Shown: positions 6,888 through 8,378 of the stretch, piece by piece
How positions within the stretch are numbered: the stretch's first letter is position 1
Layout of the letters: each line of letters opens with the position of its first letter
Origin: Pseudomonadota bacterium
GTDB lineage: Bacteria > Myxococcota > Myxococcia > Myxococcales > Myxococcaceae
Length of the DNA stretch: 8,378 nt
Direction of reading: 5' to 3'
NCBI GenBank assembly: GCA_023424585.1
Contig: JAFADT010000623.1
Coordinates: 1 to 8,378 of the forward strand
Translations under genes and position numbers: made by a program
Notes under the pieces: generated by a model
Told to the model about the DNA's origin: nothing
Seen by the model: only the letters and a program-made list of their open reading frames with translations
Databases searched by the model: none

Positions 6888-8186
6888 ATGCCCGAGCCCA
6901 CCTCCGCTGGCCCCGTCGAAGCCTCCGAGCGCGTGCACCTGCTGGATGCCCTGCGCGGCTTCGCGCTGCTGGGCGTCTTCGTCTCCAACAGCCTGAGCTG
7001 GTTCAGCGGCCGGTCGCTCCTGCCACACGAGCAGGCGCAGGCGCTGGCCGCGCCCCCGCTGGAGAAGGGGGTCCACCAGCTCTACGCCTTCTTCGTGGAC
7101 CAGAAGTTCATCACCCTCTTCTCGCTCCTCTTCGGGCTGGGCTTCGCGCTGCAGCTGACGCGCGCGGAAGGGCGAGGCGCCTCCATCGTGCCGGTGTACC
7201 GGCGCCGGCTGCTGGTGCTGCTGGGGCTGGGGCTCATCCACATGTTCGCCATCTGGGTGGGGGACATCCTCAGCACCTACGCGCTGGTGGGCGGCGCGCT
7301 GCTCCTGTTCCGGAAGCGCTCCGACAGGACGGTGCTCACCTGGGTGGCGGTGCTCTTCGTCGTCCTGCCGCTCACGCTGTCCATCGCGCAGCGCTACGGC
7401 CCGGAGCTGCTGCACGGCCGGGCGGCCGCGGAGCAGGCCGCCACGGCCACGCGCGAGGTGGAGGCCGCGCACCGCACGGCGTTCCTCACCGGCCTGTCCA
7501 GCGACTCCGTGCTGGTATCGCAGCGGGCCAACGCCCTCTTCGCCTGGCAGAACCTGCCCAACCCGGGCCGTCCCATCTGGCTGTGCATCATCCTGGGCCG
7601 CTTCCTGCTGGGCCTGTGGGCCGGACGTCAGCGGCTGCTCCAGGACGTGGAGCGCCACCGCGAGCTGCTCGTCCGGGTGATGGCGTGGGGCCTGGGCGTG
7701 GGCAGCGCCGTCGCCACCCTGTCCCTGGTGCTCTACCTGAAGAACCAGGGCGCGCCCGGAGGGCCCGGGGGACACGTCAGCCCACCGGCGTGGATGGTGG
7801 GGATGCGCACCCTGCGGGAGGTGGGCTACCTCTTCATGGGCGCGGGCTACGCGGCGGCCTTCGCGCTGCTCTTCCAGAAGGAGCGCTGGCGGAAGGTGCT
7901 GGGCGTGCTCACGCCCGCGGGCCGCATGGCCCTGACGCTCTACCTCATGCAGTCGGTGATCAGCATCGGCTTGTATGACGGCTGGGGCCTGGGGCTCGTG
8001 GGCCGCACGCCACCCTCCCGCACGGTGCTCCTGTGCCTGGGCGTCTTCGCGGCGCAGGTGGCCTTCAGCCACTGGTGGCTCCGGCGCTTCCGCTTCGGTC
8101 CGGTGGAGTGGCTCTGGCGCTCGCTCACCTACGGCCGCGCCCAGCCCATGCGCCCCGCCTCCGCCGCGGCGCCCGCGGCGGGCTGA
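6888..8186 (+). CDS. DUF418-family (YeiB-like) multi-spanning membrane protein
   Basis: This 432-residue inner-membrane protein belongs to the DUF418/YeiB family, thought to be transport-related but without a proven substrate. The N-terminal signature 'LLDALRGFALLGVFVSNS' (about 18-35) and the C-terminal 'RFRFGPVEWLWRSLTYGR' (about 401-418) are typical. About nine to ten hydrophobic segments are visible, near residues 20-40, 73-87, 107-123, 125-143, 146-162, 227-246, 265-284, 311-328, 344-362 and 382-399. A hydrophilic stretch at about 165-220 separates the two halves, as is common in the family. 'AGRMALTLYLMQS' in the C-terminal DUF418 domain is well preserved. It follows the phosphoesterase by 76 bases and seems to have its own promoter, so a functional link to upstream genes is doubtful. 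The protein ends in an Ala/Pro-rich tail. Confidence 0.88.
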   Translation: MPEPTSAGPVEASERVHLLDALRGFALLGVFVSNSLSWFSGRSLLPHEQAQALAAPPLEKGVHQLYAFFVDQKFITLFSLLFGLGFALQLTRAEGRGASIVPVYRRRLLVLLGLGLIHMFAIWVGDILSTYALVGGALLLFRKRSDRTVLTWVAVLFVVLPLTLSIAQRYGPELLHGRAAAEQAATATREVEAAHRTAFLTGLSSDSVLVSQRANALFAWQNLPNPGRPIWLCIILGRFLLGLWAGRQRLLQDVERHRELLVRVMAWGLGVGSAVATLSLVLYLKNQGAPGGPGGHVSPPAWMVGMRTLREVGYLFMGAGYAAAFALLFQKERWRKVLGVLTPAGRMALTLYLMQSVISIGLYDGWGLGLVGRTPPSRTVLLCLGVFAAQVAFSHWWLRRFRFGPVEWLWRSLTYGRAQPMRPASAAAPAAG

Positions 8187-8378
8187 ACGCGCCCGCGGGA
8201 CAAAAAAGGGCCGGTGTCAAGTCCTCAGCAAAAATAATGGCGAGACAGAAAAGCTATAGGGGACAATCGGTTAGCTCTATTTCGAGCTGCTTGCTTTGAA
8301 TCGTGGGCTCTGCGCTAGGTGCCGCATGAGAGCCAATGAAAAGCAAGCTCTAGCATGCCGTGGCAATGTAATGAAGGC
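8187..8378. other. Low-GC non-coding tail, possible edge of another element
   Basis: No gene is recognisable after the DUF418 stop. From 8221 to the end, 78 of 158 bases are G or C (49 percent by hand count), far below the surrounding genes. The stretch contains A-rich runs (8202-8207 and 8230-8234), a small hairpin (AGCTC 8273-8277 / GAGCT 8284-8288), a direct repeat AGCTCTA (8273 and 8346) and the nested inverted repeat described separately. The composition suggests foreign or mobile DNA or a structured non-coding element, but no transposase or target-site duplication is in view. Confidence 0.5.
8290..8347. repeat. Nested inverted repeat, possible structured element
   Basis: Three inverted pairs are nested in order: CTTGCTTT (8290-8297) with AAAGCAAG (8340-8347), GGCTCT (8306-8311) with AGAGCC (8329-8334), and GCG (8312-8314) with CGC (8323-8325). 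The inner two are contiguous on the left arm. The result would be a long interrupted stem-loop in DNA or RNA. It could be a REP-like or insertion-element end, or part of a small RNA; no T-run follows, so it is not an ordinary terminator. Confidence 0.45.

Noticed and set aside
5708..8072. Two long - strand open frames over the phosphoesterase and DUF418 genes (5708-6988 and 6813-8072)
   Set aside because: They are low-complexity shadows, lack recognisable domains, and oppose genes with clear catalytic or family motifs.
8178..8196. Stem GCGGGC/GCCCGC across the DUF418 stop codon as a terminator
   Set aside because: It is followed by A6, not T-rich sequence, so it lacks the required U-tract for rightward transcription.

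Overview
The window is very GC-rich in its coding parts, with strong G/C preference at third codon positions and genes packed a few bases apart or overlapping. It carries small stand-alone receiver-domain proteins, an IPT/TIG lipoprotein paired with an outer-membrane barrel, and a YeiB-like DUF418 protein. This mix suggests a myxobacterium (Myxococcaceae, perhaps Corallococcus or Myxococcus). The assignment rests on composition and gene style, not on a database match.

Layout, left to right. Bases 1-192 hold no recognisable gene. A cell-envelope pair follows on the + strand: an IPT/TIG lipoprotein (193-1098) and a small outer-membrane beta-barrel protein (1095-1700), sharing an ATGA overlap. 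A short degenerate receiver protein lies on the - strand (1714-2121). Next, on the + strand, comes the most interesting unit: an XPB-family superfamily 2 helicase (about 2420-3823) overlapping by seven bases a DUF790/Bax1-family nuclease (3817-5022). An XRE-type regulator is convergent with it on the - strand (5037-5402). Diverging from the regulator are a second degenerate receiver (5532-5894), a calcineurin-like metallophosphoesterase (5939-6811) and a DUF418 multi-spanning membrane protein (6888-8186), all on the + strand. From about 8200 the composition falls to roughly half GC, no gene is visible, and a nested inverted repeat (8290-8347) appears.

How the genes may work together. XPB and Bax1 are known partners in archaea, where the helicase and the structure-specific nuclease form a complex proposed to act in nucleotide excision repair. 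Here they are one overlapping bacterial unit, and the nuclease ribosome-binding site sits inside a hairpin, so its translation probably depends on translation of the helicase. The start of the helicase is a real puzzle. The homologous reading frame has no ATG, GTG or TTG where the protein should begin, yet a GTG with a good ribosome-binding site lies just upstream in another frame, and a C-run heptamer lies between them. The lipoprotein and barrel probably act together at the outer membrane. The other genes look unrelated to the helicase-nuclease pair. Both receivers lack residues needed for normal phosphorylation signalling.
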